Positions 35,889-48,426 of a DNA stretch of 64,000 nucleotides are shown in pieces. The DNA lies in contig JAMWET010000017.1 of the NCBI GenBank assembly GCA_024036415.1, positions 173,143 through 237,142 on the forward strand. Reading direction: 5' to 3'. The stretch comes from Prochilodus magdalenae. Its lineage: Eukaryota > Chordata > Actinopteri > Characiformes > Prochilodontidae. Numbering within the stretch: position 1 is the stretch's first letter; every line of letters starts with the position of its first letter. Under the pieces are notes generated by a model that ran no database searches, was not told where the DNA came from, and saw only the letters and a program-made list of their open reading frames with translations. The position numbers and the translations under genes were made by a program.

Positions 35889-37506
35889 CAGTGAGGTGCG
35901 AAAGTTTGGGCAGCCTTGTTAATTTTCCTGATTTACCTTTATAAAGCATTGATTGTATGAATAAAAAAATTCCGTTAAATATATCATATAGGGGACAAAC
36001 ACAGTGATATTTGAGAAGTGAAATGAAGTTTATATGAATTACAGAAAGTGTGCAATTATTGTCTAAACAAAATTAGGCAGGTGCATAAATTTGGGCACCA
36101 AAAAAAAAAAAAAAACTTAATATTTAGTAGATCTTCCTTTCGCAGAAATTACAGCCTATAAACGCTTCCTATAGCTTCTAATGAGAGTCTGGATTGTGGC
36201 TGAAGGTATCTTAGACCATTCTTCTTTACAAAACATCTCTAGTTCATTCAGGTTTGATGGTTTCCGAGCATGGACAGCGCTCCTTAAGTGACACCACAGA
36301 TTTTCAATAATATTCAGGTCTGGGGCCTGAGATGGCCATTCCAGAACGTTGTACTTGTTCCTCTGCATGAATGCATTAGTAGATTTTGAGCAGTGTTTAG
36401 GGTCGTTGTCTTGTTGGAAGATCCAGCCCCAGCACAGCTTCAGCTTTGTCACTGATTCCTGGACATTGGTCTCCAGAATCTGCTGATATTGATTGGAATC
36501 CATGCGTCCCTCAACTTTAACAAGATTCACAGTCCCTGTACTGGCGACACAGCCCCAGAGCATGATGGAACCACCACCAAAACTGTAGGTAGCAGGTGTT
36601 TTTCTTGGAGTGCTGTGTTCTTTTTCCTCCATGCATAACAGCCCTTGTTATGCCCAAATTACTCTATTTTAGTTTCATCAGTCCACAGCACCTTATTCCA
36701 AAATGAAGCTGGCTTTTCCAAACGTGCTATAGCATACCGCAAGCGGCTTTATTTGTGATGTGGGCGGAGAAAAGGCTTCCTCTGCATCACTCTCCCATAC
36801 AGCATCTCCTTGTGTAAAGTGCGCCAAATAGTTGAACGATGAACAGTGACTCCATCAGCAGCAAGATCATGTTGTAGGTCTTTGGTGCTGGTCTGTGGGT
36901 TGACTCTGACTGTTCTCAACATCCTTCGCTTCTGTTTATTCAAAATTTTTCTTGGTCTGCCACTTCGAGCCTTGACTTGAACTGTGCCTGTGGTCTTTCA
37001 TTTTCTCACAATGTTTCTCACAGTGGAGACTGAAAGCTGAAATCTCTGAGATAGCTTTCTGTATCCTTCCCCTAAACCATGACGCTGAACAATCTTTGTT
37101 TTCAGGTCATTTGAAAGTTGTTTTGAGACTCCCATGCTGCGACTCTTCAGAGAAGATGCAAAGGGGAGAAAAACTTACAATTGCCCCCCTTAAATACCCT
37201 TTCTCATAATTGGAGTCACCTGTGTATGGAGGTCAAGGGTCTCTGAACTTACCAAACCAAATTTAAGTTCCAATAATTAGTTCTAAAGGTTTTGAAATCA
37301 ATAAAATGACAACAGTGCCCAAATTTATGCACCTGCCTACTTTAGTTTAACCCATTAATGCACACTTTTTGTAAATCATATAAACTTCATTTCACTTCTC
37401 AAATATCACTGTGTTTGTCCCCTATATGACATATTTAACAGATTTTTTTTATCCAAACAATCAATGCTTTATAAAGGTAAATCAGGAAAATTAACAAGGC
37501 TGCCCA
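35889..37506 (-). mobile_element. Tc1-like element, family 1, copy 3
   Basis: The left end CAGTGAGGTGCGAAAGTTTG follows TA at 35887-35888. The terminal inverted repeat is about 215 bp, from 35,889 to about 36,103. The matching right repeat starts at about 37,312 and is cut at 37,506, losing its outer ~20 bp exactly where the 183-bp satellite begins. This copy shows the family structure best. Confidence 0.9.
36156..37135 (-). pseudogene. Tc1-like transposase (DD34E), broken
   Basis: The start ATG is at 37135-37133. All three catalytic blocks are readable: the first D in WTDETKIE, FQQDNDPKH, and NIIENLW. It is broken by stops in the N-terminal half (a TGA after NIVRK and others), a frame change near 36,640, and a TAG at 36158-36156 that cuts off the last residues. 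It is the least damaged of the three copies in the catalytic core. Confidence 0.88.
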
Positions 37507-40500
37507 TGGTGGGTTTTGCCACTTGAGGTATATGTCTAAAGTCACATTTACCAAATGGATTTGACTGTAACTCCCTGACCTTTGATTCTAGAGTCACCAA
37601 ACTTGGGCCAGGTCATCAGCGTATGGTGATGTCAATGTGTGCCACGTCTGGTAACTTTCATGTCCTTAAGAAGGCCTTGCATGATTGCTTTTACCACTTG
37701 CGGTTTGTGTCCAAATTAACATTTAGGCAATTGATTTTGGCTAAAAATGTTAACCTTTCCATCCTTGAGTCACCAAATCAATTAAGACCAAATTAAAATT
37801 TAGAAAATTGATTTGGCAGTAACTTATTGATCTTTGATCCTAGAGTCACCAAACTTGGACAAGGTCATCAGCGTATGGTCATGTCGAGGTGTGCCAAGTT
37901 TGGTAACTCTAGGTCCCTCCATGCCCCCACTAGGCCTAGTACGATTGTTTTTTCCAGCTTCAGGCTCAAGTTCAAATGAATATTTACGCAACCGATTTGG
38001 CTGTAGCTCCCTGACCTTTCATGCTAGAGTCATCGAACTCGGGTCAGGTTATCAGAGTGTGGGTTTGTCAATGTGTGCCAAGTTTGGTAACTCTAGGACC
38101 ATCCATGCCCTCGCTAGGCCTTGCATGGTTGGTTTTTACCATTTCAGGCTGATGTCTAAATTCACATTTATCAAATGGATTTGGCTGTAACTTCCTGACC
38201 TTTGAGACTAGAGTCACCCAACTTGGGCCAGGTCGTCAGAGTATGGTGATGTTGAAGTGTCCCAAGTTTGGTAACTCTAGGTCTTTCCATGCCCTCACTA
38301 GGCCTAATATGATTGTTTTTTTCCAGCTTCAGGCTTATGTCTAAATTCACATTTACCAATAGATTTGGCTGTAACTCTCTGACCTTTGAGACTAGAGTCA
38401 CCCAACTTGGGCCAGGTCTTCAGCATGTGGTGATGTCAACTTGTGCCAAGTTTGTTAACTCTAGGACCTTCCATGCTGTCACTTGGCCCCATACGATTTT
38501 TTCCCCCCTTGAGGCTTAAGACTAAATTACATTTAGAAAACTGATTTGGGTGTAACTTCTTGACCTTTGATCGTAGAGTCACCAAACTCGGGCCAGGTCA
38601 TCAGAGTGTGGTGATGTCAACTTGTGACAAGTTTGGTAACTCTAGGTCTTTCCATGCCCTTACTAGGCCTAACACGATTGTTTTTTCCTGCTTCAGGCTT
38701 ATGTTTAAATTTACATTTACCAAATGGATTTGCCTGTAACTCTCTGACCTTTGATTCTAGAGTCACCAAACTTGGGCCAGGTCATCAGAGTGTGGTGATG
38801 TCAGTGTGTAGCAAGTTTGGTAACTCTAGGACCTTCTATGCCTTCACTAGGCCTCGTACGATTGGTTTTTCCCCCTTGAGGTTTAAGTCCAAATTCAAAT
38901 TTACCAAATGGATATGGCTGTAACTCGGGTCAAGTCATCAGAGTGTGGTGATGTTAACGTGTGCCAAGATTGGTAACTCTAGGACCTTCCATGCTCTCAC
39001 TAGGTATCATACGATTGGTTTTTCCCTCTTGAGGCTTAAGAACAACTTAACATTTAGCCACGTTATTTGGCTGTAACTTCTTGACCTTTGATCCTAGGGT
39101 CAGCAAACTTGGGCCAGGTCATCAGAGTGTTTTGATGTCAACGTGTCCCTAGATTGGTAACTGTGCTACCTTCTATTGCCTCACTAGGCCTACTAGGATT
39201 ATTTTTTCCAGCTTCAGGCTTAAGTCCAAATAAAATTTTATGAAACTTATTTGGCTGTAGCTCCCGGACCTTTGAGCCTAGAGTCACCAAACACGGGCCA
39301 GGTTATCAGAGTGTGGGGCTGTCAATGTATGCCAAGTTTGGTAACTCTAGGAACTTCCATGCCCTCACTAGGCCTTTCATGATAGATTATTACCACTTAA
39401 GGCTTATGTCTACAGTCACATTTATCAAAAGGATGTGGCTGTAATTCCCTGAACTTTGATCCTAGAGTCACCAAACTTGGGCCAGGTTATCAGAGTGTGG
39501 GGTGGTCAATGTGTGCCAAGTTTTGTAACTCTAGGACCTTCCGTGCCCTCAAAAAGCCTTGCATGATTGGTTTATACCATTTCAGGCTTATGTCTTAATT
39601 CACATTTATCAAATGGATTTGGCTGTAACTTCCTGACATTTGATCCTAGAGTCACTTAACTTGGGCCAGGTCATCAGAGTGTGGTGATGTCAATGTGTGC
39701 CAAGTTTCTTAAATCTAGAATCTTTGATACCCTCACTAGGCCCAGTACGTTTGTTTTTTTCCAGCTTCAGGCTTAAGTCCGTATTAACATTTACCCAACT
39801 GACTTGGCTGTAACTTTTTGACCTTTGAGCCTAGAGTCAACAAACTCGGGCCAGCTTATCAGTTTATGTTGATGTTAAAGTGTGCCAAGTTTGGTAACTC
39901 TAGGTCCTTCCATGCTGTCACTAGGCCTCATACGATTGGTGTTTCCCTCTTCAGCCTTAAGACCAAATTAACATTTAGCCAACTGATTTGGCTGTAACTT
40001 ATTGACCTTTGATCCTAGAGTCAACAGATTTGGGGCAGGTCATCAGAGTATTCTCATGTTAAATTGCCAAGTTTGGTAACTCTAGGTTCTTCCATGCCCT
40101 CACTAGACCTGATAAGAGTTTTTTCAGCTACAAGCTTATGTCCTAATTAATATTTATCCAACTGATTTGGCTGTACCTCTCTGACCTTTGAGCCTAGAGT
40201 CACCAAACTCGGGCCAGGTTATCAGAGTTTGGGGTTGTCAATGTGTGCCAAGTTTAGTAATTCTTGGAACTTCCATGCCCTCTCTCGGCCTTGCCAGATT
40301 GGTTTATATCAGTTGAGGCTCATGTCTAAATTCACATTTACCAAATGTATTTGGCTGTAACTCCCTGACCTTTGATACTAGAGTCAACAAACTTGGACCA
40401 GGTCATCAGATTGTGGTGATGTCAATGTGTGCCAAGTTTGTTAACTCTAGGACCTTTCATGCCCTCACTAGACCTAGCACGATTGGTTTCTCGCCCATGA

Positions 40501-41392
40501 GGCTTATGTTTAAATTCACATTTACCAAATGGATTTGGCTGTGACCCCCTTATATTTGATCCTAGATTCACCAGTGTTGTGCCAGGTCATCAGAGTGTGG
40601 TGATGTCAACGTGTGCCAAATCTGGTAACTCTAGGATCTTCCATGCCCTCACCAGGACTTGTACTATTGGTTTTTACCACTGGTGGCTCAAATCCAAATT
40701 AACATTTACCCAACTGATTTGGCTGTAGGTCCCCTGACCTTTGATCCTAGACTCACCAAACTCGGGCCAGGTTATCAGACGGTTAGGGTTGTCAATGTTT
40801 GCCAAGTTTTGGCCCTCTAGGACCTTCCGTGCCCTTCTCTAGGCCTTGCAAGATTGTTTTTTACAATTTGAGGCTTATGTCCAAATTCACATTTACCAGA
40901 TGGATTTGCCTGTAACTCCCTGACCTTTGATCCTAGAGTCACGAAACCTGAGCCATGTCATCAGAGTGTGGTGAAGTTAACGTCTTCCAAGTGTGGTAAC
41001 TCTAGGACCTTCCATGCTTTCACTAGGCCTCATACGAATGATTTTTCCCCCTCGAGGCTTAAGGAAAAAATTAACATTTAGCCAACTGATTTGGCGGTAA
41101 GTCCCTGACCTTTGATCCTAGAGTCACCAAACCCAGGTCATCAGAGTATGGTGACGTTAAGGTGTGCCAAGTTTGGTAACTCCAACCTTCCAAGCACTCA
41201 CTAGACCTAATACGATTGTTTTTCCAGCTTCAGGCTGAAGTCCAATTTGATATTTACCCAAATGATTTGGCTGTAACTCCCTGACCTTTGATCCCAGAGT
41301 CACCAAACTCGGGCCACGTTATCAGAGTGTGGGGTGGTCAAGTTGTGCCAGGGTTGGTAACTCTAGGACCTTCCATGCCCTCACTAGGCCTT
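37507..41392. repeat. satellite array, ~183-bp monomer, ~21 copies
   Basis: Monomers of 181-185 bp share GATTTGGCTGTAACT, TGACCTTTGATCCTAGAG, CACCAAACTTGGGCCAGG and GCCAAGTTTGGTAACTCTAG. Spacings read between adjacent GATTTGG marks are 184, 181 and 184 bp. Three monomer types alternate in the right half (see findings). Open frames inside are by-products of the repeat. Confidence 0.93.
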
Positions 41393-42125
41393 CATTCTTG
41401 AAAAGGCGTTTGGGGCGCTTTAGAAGCGCCTACAGGCTTTAGAACGGCCAAAAAGCTCAACTTTGTAATGAAACTTGTTTTGGGAGAAAAACAATATTTT
41501 CTGACATGGGTACCTTGCAAATATGTCAAGAATGAAGGAAAACATTGTTTCAAAGCAATAGGAAGTGAAATTTTGAACGTGGCAGTACAAAATGAACAAC
41601 GTCATTTTCATTGCTCTTAGGCGCTGAAAAGGCCTTTGGGGCGCTTTAGACGCGCCAACAGGCTTTAGAACGGCCAAAAAGCTCAACTTTGTAATGAAAC
41701 TTGTTTTGGGAGAAAAACAATATTTTCTGACATGGGTACCTTGCAAATATGTCTAGAATGAAGGAAAACATTGTTTCTAAGCAATAGAAAGTGAAATCTT
41801 GAACGTGGCAGTACAAAATGAACAATGTCATTTTCATTGCTCTTAGGCGCTGAAAAAGCGTTTGGGGCGCTTTAGAAGCGCCTACAGGCTTTAGAACGGC
41901 CAAAAAGCTCAACGTTGTAATAAAACTTGTTTTGTGACAGAAACAATATTTTCTGACATGGGAACACTTTAAATATGTAAATAATGAAGGGAAACATTGT
42001 TTAGAAGCAATAGAAAGTTAAAACTTGAACGTGGCAGTACAAGATGAACAGTGTCATTTTCATTGCATTTAGGCGCTGAAACAGCGTTTGTCAGCTTTAA
42101 AAGCGCCTACAGGCTTTAGAACGGC
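41393..42125 (-). repeat. satellite array, ~225-bp monomer, left part (reverse orientation)
   Basis: About three copies of a unit containing GGCGCTTTAGAAGCGCC, AACGGCCAAAAAGCTCAAC and CAATATTTTCTGACATGGG. They are in the opposite orientation to the array at 48,541-51,170. It directly follows the 183-bp satellite and is interrupted at 42,125 by a BEL/Pao element. Confidence 0.92.
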
Positions 42126-42734
42126 TGTTCTGGACTGAGTTCACTTCATAAGTAATTGTGTGCTATTTCGTCCTCCTGCCACTAGGTGGTGTCTTTGCCT
42201 TTGGGGTTGGGCTTAAAATTTGGGCAGTTATGTTAAAATTCATGGTAGCCATGTGACACTTATAGGAAGTCACCCTGAATCCTATGTTTCAGCCAGACCA
42301 GCATTGGCATGGTGGTGTAAGCAGCAGCTACATCTTAATCTATCCTCTTTTGAAATCTCTTATAGAAGCATTGTCTGTGAGTAGTTCTGAAAGATATGGT
42401 TTAGTATAAATATATAATGTGTATATTTCTGCATATTTTTGTAATTTCAACGAAGCACTGGCTATTGATGCTTGACATGCTATTTCATAGTCAGCTAGTT
42501 ACTGTACTGGTTTGCTAGGCTAGTTCTAGACCATGTGCTTGGGGATCTGTGTTAGATATCTTAGCTTATACATATTGTATGCTGATTGTATGTTTTATTT
42601 TGTTTCTTCATTTTAGTTTTACACCTATTTGCATGCTGTCAGTTTGAATAAATCTATCAAATCTGACCAGTGTGTGATGGGAGTCATCTGTCTGTCTAAT
42701 TGAAGAAGGGGAACTCTTTAATGAGGGCAGAACA
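42126..42734 (+). repeat. 5' LTR of BEL/Pao element
   Basis: 609 bp, TGTTCTGG...GCAGAACA. It contains candidate TATA-like (AGTATAAATATATAA) and AATAAA signals. It differs from the 3' LTR at about 15 bases plus one 1-bp indel by eye. Confidence 0.95.
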
Positions 42735-42812
42735 GTAAAAAGACAGACTCAACAGTGATTTCTACCGCAGTGATTAAGATATCCAGCCTGTTCTGCATCT
42801 ACCCGTTTCAAG

Positions 42813-44276
42813 ATGTCATCACCAGAAGAAAAGAAATATGAAACAAGGTCAGAGTGTTCACGCTTATCTAAAACAACGAAATCATCGAAGCACTCTGTGA
42901 GATCTGCAGCTAGCTTGGCTGCATTGGGAGCACGAGCAAGGGCAGAAGCTGCACAGGCAAGAGCGTTGCATGCACAAAGGGAGATTGATGTTAAAGTAAA
43001 AAAGGCTCAGCTGAAAGTAGAGGAGACCCGTCTTGATGCCACATTGGAAGCCATACAGCAAGAGAAGGAGGCCGATGCCGCCTTTGCTGAAGCTAATGTA
43101 TTCGAATTCGCAGTGGATTTGGCAGCTATGGGGGAGCTCACTGGGATTCATGATGTCGACCAAGGCTCATCCTATCATTCAGGTGAGAGAACAGAGAGAT
43201 ATGTTCAAGAACAGTATGCCTATGTGAAATCTAATGAGCGCACACAGGATCCAGAGCAGGATAAAAAGGCTGATTTTACTTCCTCAGCAGCTGTTAACTC
43301 TAACTCTAATATTGATTCTCAGACACATCATGAGCCACCTAGCCAAAGTGAGAGGCAACGTTTGTCTGCGAAAGCCACAATGCCAGCTGCAACAACTGCT
43401 TATTCGAAACGGCCGCCATTGCAATTCACACCTAAAAGAGAAAGTGAATTTATTGCATCACACCCAGCATCTGAACCAAAGAACCGATGGACACCCAGAC
43501 ATGATACAGCAGATTACAGCTATCCACAGGGAGGAGAATCCACTACATATGCGTCAGTGCTGGGAAGGTTCTTAGTTCGCCGTGAGCTACTCACAGCTGG
43601 ACTCACAAAGTTCAACGACAAACCTGAGAACTACTGGGCTTGGAGGTCCGCCTTCTCTAACGCTACTGAAGATCTGGGTCTGAAGCCTAGTGAGGAACTT
43701 GACTTGCTGATTAAGTGGCTTGGACCGGAATCTGCAGAACATGCAAGGAGAGTGAGGTCAGTTCGTATCAGCTACCCTGTTGAGGCCCTCAGCATGGTCT
43801 GGCAAAGACTAGAGGAGGTTTATGGATCGCCAGAGGCCATGGAGACAGCTCTCTTTAACAAGCTTTAACGATTCCCCAAGTACTCCAATAAAGAACCCAA
43901 GCGGCTACTAGAACTAGGTGACCTTCTCCTGGAGATACAGGCAGCCAAAGAGAATGGGTTCCTGCCTGCTTTGGCTTATCTGGCCACAGCGCGAGGCATT
44001 AACCCGATCCTGGAAAAACTGCCATTCAACCTGCAGGAGAAGTGGATGGTGCACGGTACAAAGTATAAAGAAGAACACCACACTAACTTCCCACCCTTCT
44101 CCGTGTTCGCCGACTTCATTCGTGCAGAAGCAAAGATGAGAAATGATCCAAGCTTTGCTGCTGCAGCGCCCAGCAACACGCCACCTAAGTGGGAGAAATT
44201 CTCAACAAAATCAGCTAAAACCCCGATAGCTGTGCATAAAACAGAGGTGGACAATCCTGCGTACCCTCGCCTGTGA
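42813..44276 (+). pseudogene. BEL/Pao gag (DUF1759), interrupted by a stop
   Basis: Structural polyprotein of the element. The start MSSPEEKKYETRSECSRL is followed by an Ala/Lys/Glu-rich coiled-coil-like stretch (about residues 30-90), a low-complexity linker, and the DUF1759 capsid-like domain (FNDKPENYWAWRSAF, LGPESAEHARRVRS). A TAA at 43866-43868 ends the first frame. The same frame then reads on as gag (LLELGDLLLEIQAAK, PFSVFADFIRAEAKMR) to a TGA at 44274-44276. The zinc knuckles expected after this point are absent. Confidence 0.9.
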
Positions 44277-47200
44277 ACACCTACAGAACCTACGTTCTTG
44301 AGAATGGGCGTCCCAGCGTTCTGTGTCCCTGCCTCAACAAGATCGAAATAAAAGAGAAGCTTGACCCCAGTTGCCAGTTCCAGAATCCTTCAGTCTCAGA
44401 ACAGCCGTCCTTACCAAGTGACAAAACGCGACTCATGGGGGAGTCCATCTTCTGCCACACAAAGGACGATGACAAGACAGCACCTTCTATGGAGGATCTT
44501 GCCTTCCTGAGGATTATGGAGAAGGAACTGAAACAGGGTGATGATAACAGCTGGCAGGCCCCACTCCCCTTCCGCAGCCCACGTCAGCGTCTGCCAAACA
44601 ACCTTGAGCAGGCAAGGATCCGTCTCGCTATAGTCACCAAGACACTCAGGAAATACCCTGAGAGGAGAGAACATTTTACTGAGTTCATGAGCAAGCTCTT
44701 CGAGAATGGACATGCAGAAGTGGCACCACCCTTGCCACCAGGTGAGGAGTGCTGGTATCTACCGTTGTTTGGGGTATATCATCCTCAGAAGCCTGGACAG
44801 GTGAGGGTGGTATTCGACTCCAGCGCACAACACCAAGGGGTGTCCCTCAATGATGTCCTCCTCACGGGCCCCAACATGAACAACAGTTTGCTCGGGGTAC
44901 TGATGCGCTTCAGGAGGGAGCCAGTAGCAGTGACGACTGACATCCAGCAGATGTTCCATTGCTTTGTCATACGTGAGGACCATCGGAACTTTCTGCGCTT
45001 CCTCTGGCATCGCAATAATGACCTAGATGATGACGTCATTGAGTACAGGATGCGCGTACATGTCTTTGGAAATAGCCCATCACCATCCGTGGCCACATAC
45101 GGGCTTCGAAGAGCTGCTGCAGAAGGAGAGAGGGAGTACGGCATAGAGGCCAGGCTGTTTGTTGAGAGGAATTTCTATGTGGACGATGGCCTTTTGTCGG
45201 TTCCTTCGGAAGAGGAAGCAATCACTCTTCTTCACAACACTCAAGACATGCTGGCCCTCTCCAACCTCCGGCTTCACAAGATCTTGTCGAACAGGGTGGC
45301 TGTGATGAGAGCCTTCCCTCCTGAAGATCTGGCTAAGGGGATGAAAGACATGGATCTCGGCACATACCCTCCTCCCATGCAGAGAAGTTTGGGGGTAAGC
45401 TGGGATATTTTGGAAGACGTATTCACCTTCCAAGTTGCTGATGCAGAGAAGCCTTACACAAGACGTGGGGTCCTGTCAACTGTAAACAGTCTGTTCGACC
45501 CACTAGGGTTCGCTGCCCCTGTAAGCATTCACGGAAGATCCATACTGAGGGAGCTCACCACAGAGTCATGCGACTGGGATGCCCCTCTTCCTGAGGAAAG
45601 GTACAGAGAATGGAAGCTGTGGAGGGACTCTCTGAAGGAGCTTGAACAGCTCAAGATCCCACGCCAATACACCTCCATCTCTCTCCGCCAAGCATGCAGT
45701 AAGGAGCTGTGTGTCTTCTGCGATGCTTCCACCACTGCTATAGCTGCTGTCGCCTACGTGAGAACAACCGATGCAAGCAGTAATGTGGAGGTTGGCTTCA
45801 TGTTCGGCAAGGCAAAGCTTGCTCCACGTCCAGAAACAACAGTTCCAAGGCTCGAGCTGTGTGCTGCGGTCCTGGCTGTAGAGATTGCAGACGTGATTGT
45901 GGATGAGATGGACAACATCTTTGATGCCGTGACCTTCTACTCGGATAGTAAAGTGGTCCTAGGCTACATCCACAATGAGTCAAGACGATTCTACGTCTAC
46001 GTGAGCAACAGGGTGCAGCGCATTAGGAGGTCAGCAAGCCCTAAGCAATGGAAGTACATGCCCTCCGGCCAAAACCCTGCTGACCATGGGTCACGATCAG
46101 TCCCAGCAGGCAGCCTAACTCACACCTCATGGCTGTGCGGACCACCATTTCTGTTGATGTCGACCGAGGTTGAACCTGCACCTAGTTCCTTCGACTTGGT
46201 TGTCCCTAGCTCTGACTCTGACATCCGCCCACAGATCAGTTGTCATCTCAACAGGGTTACCAGTGACAAACTTGACCCTACACGCTTTGGGAAGTTCTCC
46301 AGCTGGCGGTCACTCAATCGAGCAGTTGCTAGGCTCGTGCATGTTGCCCACTCCTTCACACAGGGGAACACCTGCCAGGGTTGGCACATCCATGAAGGAC
46401 CCTGTCCCACAGAAGACCTGGAGGAAGCCAGAAACATCATAATACGGGCTGTCCAACAAGATGCCTTCGCGGAGACATTGGAATGCATCCGAGGAGGAAT
46501 AGCCATTACTAAGCAAAGCCCGCTCCTCAGCCTGTGTCCTTACCTTGACAGTGCTGGCATTCTCAGGATTGGAGGATGCCTGTCCAAGGCAAACCTGGAT
46601 GGGAAAGAGGTTAGTCCTGTAATCTTACCTGGGCAGAGCCACGTCACAACCTTGCTCATCCGCCATTATCATGAGCAGGTCCAACACCAAGGGCGGCACC
46701 TCACTGAGGGTGCTGTGAGAGCGGCAGGCTTGTAGATTATCAGTGGGAAACGTCGCATCAGCAGCATCCTTCATTACTGAGTCACATGCAGAAAGCTACG
46801 CAGGAAGATGGAGACTCAAAAGATGGCTGACTTACCTGCGGAGCGCCTCAGCGCAGATCTTCCATTCTCATTCGTAGGTGTGGACGTCTTCGGACCATGG
46901 ATGGTCACGGCACGGCGGACCAGAGGAGGACTGGCTAGCAGCAAACGATGGGCTGCGCTTTTTACATGTATGAGCACCAGGGCAACACACATAGAAGTAC
47001 TGGAGTCAATGGACTCTTCAAGCTTCATCAACGCTCTACGGCGGTTCTTCTCAGTCAGGGGGCCAGCGAAGCAGATCAGAAGCGATTGTGGCACCAACTT
47101 CATCGGGGCCTGTAAGGAGGTGCAAGGATATCTCAGTGACAATGGGTGTAGGTGGATCTTCAACCCACCACATTCTTCCCACATGGGGGGCAGTTGGGAG

Positions 47201-47749
47201 CAGCTAATTGGACTGGCAAGGCGTATCCTGGACTCGATGCTGTTGAAGGTCGGCCCAGTAAAGCTCACGCATGAGGTCCTGACAACATTCATGGCAGAGG
47301 TCTCAGCTATCCTAAACACCCGTCCACTGGTTCCTGTGTCCACAGACCCCGACTCCCCATTCATCGTGACACCAGCAACACTTCTCACACAGAAGGTCAG
47401 TGCCCTTCCTCCTCCCAAGGGTGAATTTGACGAGAAGGACCTCTATGGCAAGCAATGGAGGCAGGTCCAAAACCTTGCCAACACCTTTTGGCATTGATGG
47501 AGGACTGAGTACCTCCCCACCCTGCAGAGACGCAGGAAGTGGGAAAAGGAGAAACGCAATCTGAAAGAAGGTGATGTCATCCTCCTAAAAAACGACCAGT
47601 TGCTGAGGAACGACTGGCCGATGGACGTCATCGTCAAGACCTTCCCCAGCGCAGACGGGAGGGTAAGGAAGGTGGAGATCAAGACTGCAAAGGATGGGTC
47701 CAGCAAGACCTGTCTCAGAGGTCATCTTACTACTCCCCCCAGAGACTGA
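44273..47749 (+). pseudogene. BEL/Pao pol: reverse transcriptase, RNase H, integrase; broken
   Basis: The frame is open from 44273 to 46735 (820 codons, entered without a true ATG). It begins within the region just upstream of RT, so the aspartic protease is missing. The RT has VRVVFDSSA, TTDIQQMF and the catalytic YVDD (45176-45187). RNase H follows (FCDAST, FYSDSKVVLGY). After a TAG at 46733 and a TGA near 46,778, the integrase core continues in the same frame: D at 46883-46885, D at 47084-47086 and E at 47198-47200 are all kept. A TGA at 47495 and an apparent frame change near 47,700 break the C-terminal domain. It cannot be translated as one polyprotein. Confidence 0.92.
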
Positions 47750-47818
47750 TTAGGGTCTATGGGTTTTTTTTAACTACCCTTGTTAAAGGTGGCATCTTTT
47801 TAGATACTAGGCGGGGAG

Positions 47819-48426
47819 TGTTCCGGACTGAGTTCACTTCCTAAGTAATTGTGTGCTATTTCCTCCTCCTGTCACTAGGTGGTGTCTTTGCCTTTGGGGT
47901 TGGGCTTAAAATTTGGGCAGTTATGTTAAAATTCATGGTAGCCATGTGACACTTATAGGAAGTTACCCTGAATTCTATGTTTCAGCCAGACCAGCATTGG
48001 CGTGGTGGTGTAAGCAGCAGCTACATCTTAATCCATCCTCTTTTGAAATCTCTTATAGAAGCATCGTCTGTGAGTAGTTCTGAAAGATATGGTTTAGTAT
48101 AAATATATATGTGTATATTTCTGCATATTTTTGTAATTTCAACGAAGCACGGGCTATTGATGCTTGACATGCTATTTCATAGTCAGCTAGTTACTGTATT
48201 GGTTTGCTAGGCTAGTTCTAGACCATGTGCTTGGGGATCTGTGTTAGATATCTTAGTTTATACATATTGTATGCTGATTGTGTGTTTTATTTCGTTTCTT
48301 CATTTTAGTTTTACACCTATTTGCATGCTGTCAGTTTGAATAAATCTACCAAATCTGACCAGTGTGTGATGGGAGTCATCTGTCTGTCTAATTGAAGAAG
48401 GGGAACTCTTTAATGAGGGCAGAACA
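47819..48426 (+). repeat. 3' LTR of BEL/Pao element
   Basis: 608 bp, TGTTCCGG...GCAGAACA, nearly identical to the 5' LTR (about 97.5% by eye). Confidence 0.95.

Larger units (their letters stand above)
42126..48426 (+). mobile_element. BEL/Pao LTR retrotransposon with both LTRs and target duplication
   Basis: A 6.3-kb element bounded by LTRs of 609 and 608 bp that start TGTTC and end GAACA. A 5-bp target duplication, ACGGC, lies at 42121-42125 and 48427-48431; restoring one copy rejoins the 225-bp satellite perfectly. The polypurine tract before the right LTR reads AGGCGGGGAG (47809-47818). The order gag, RT, RNase H, integrase and the BEL-type gag (DUF1759) identify the superfamily. Stops and an internal deletion make it non-autonomous. 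Confidence 0.95.

Noticed and set aside
37834..38923. Repeated ORFs containing KFGNSRTFHA
   Set aside because: They follow the 183-bp satellite monomer and shift frame between units.
46816..47418. 200-codon minus-strand ORF in the BEL integrase region
   Set aside because: Antisense shadow of the integrase frame, with no motif of its own.
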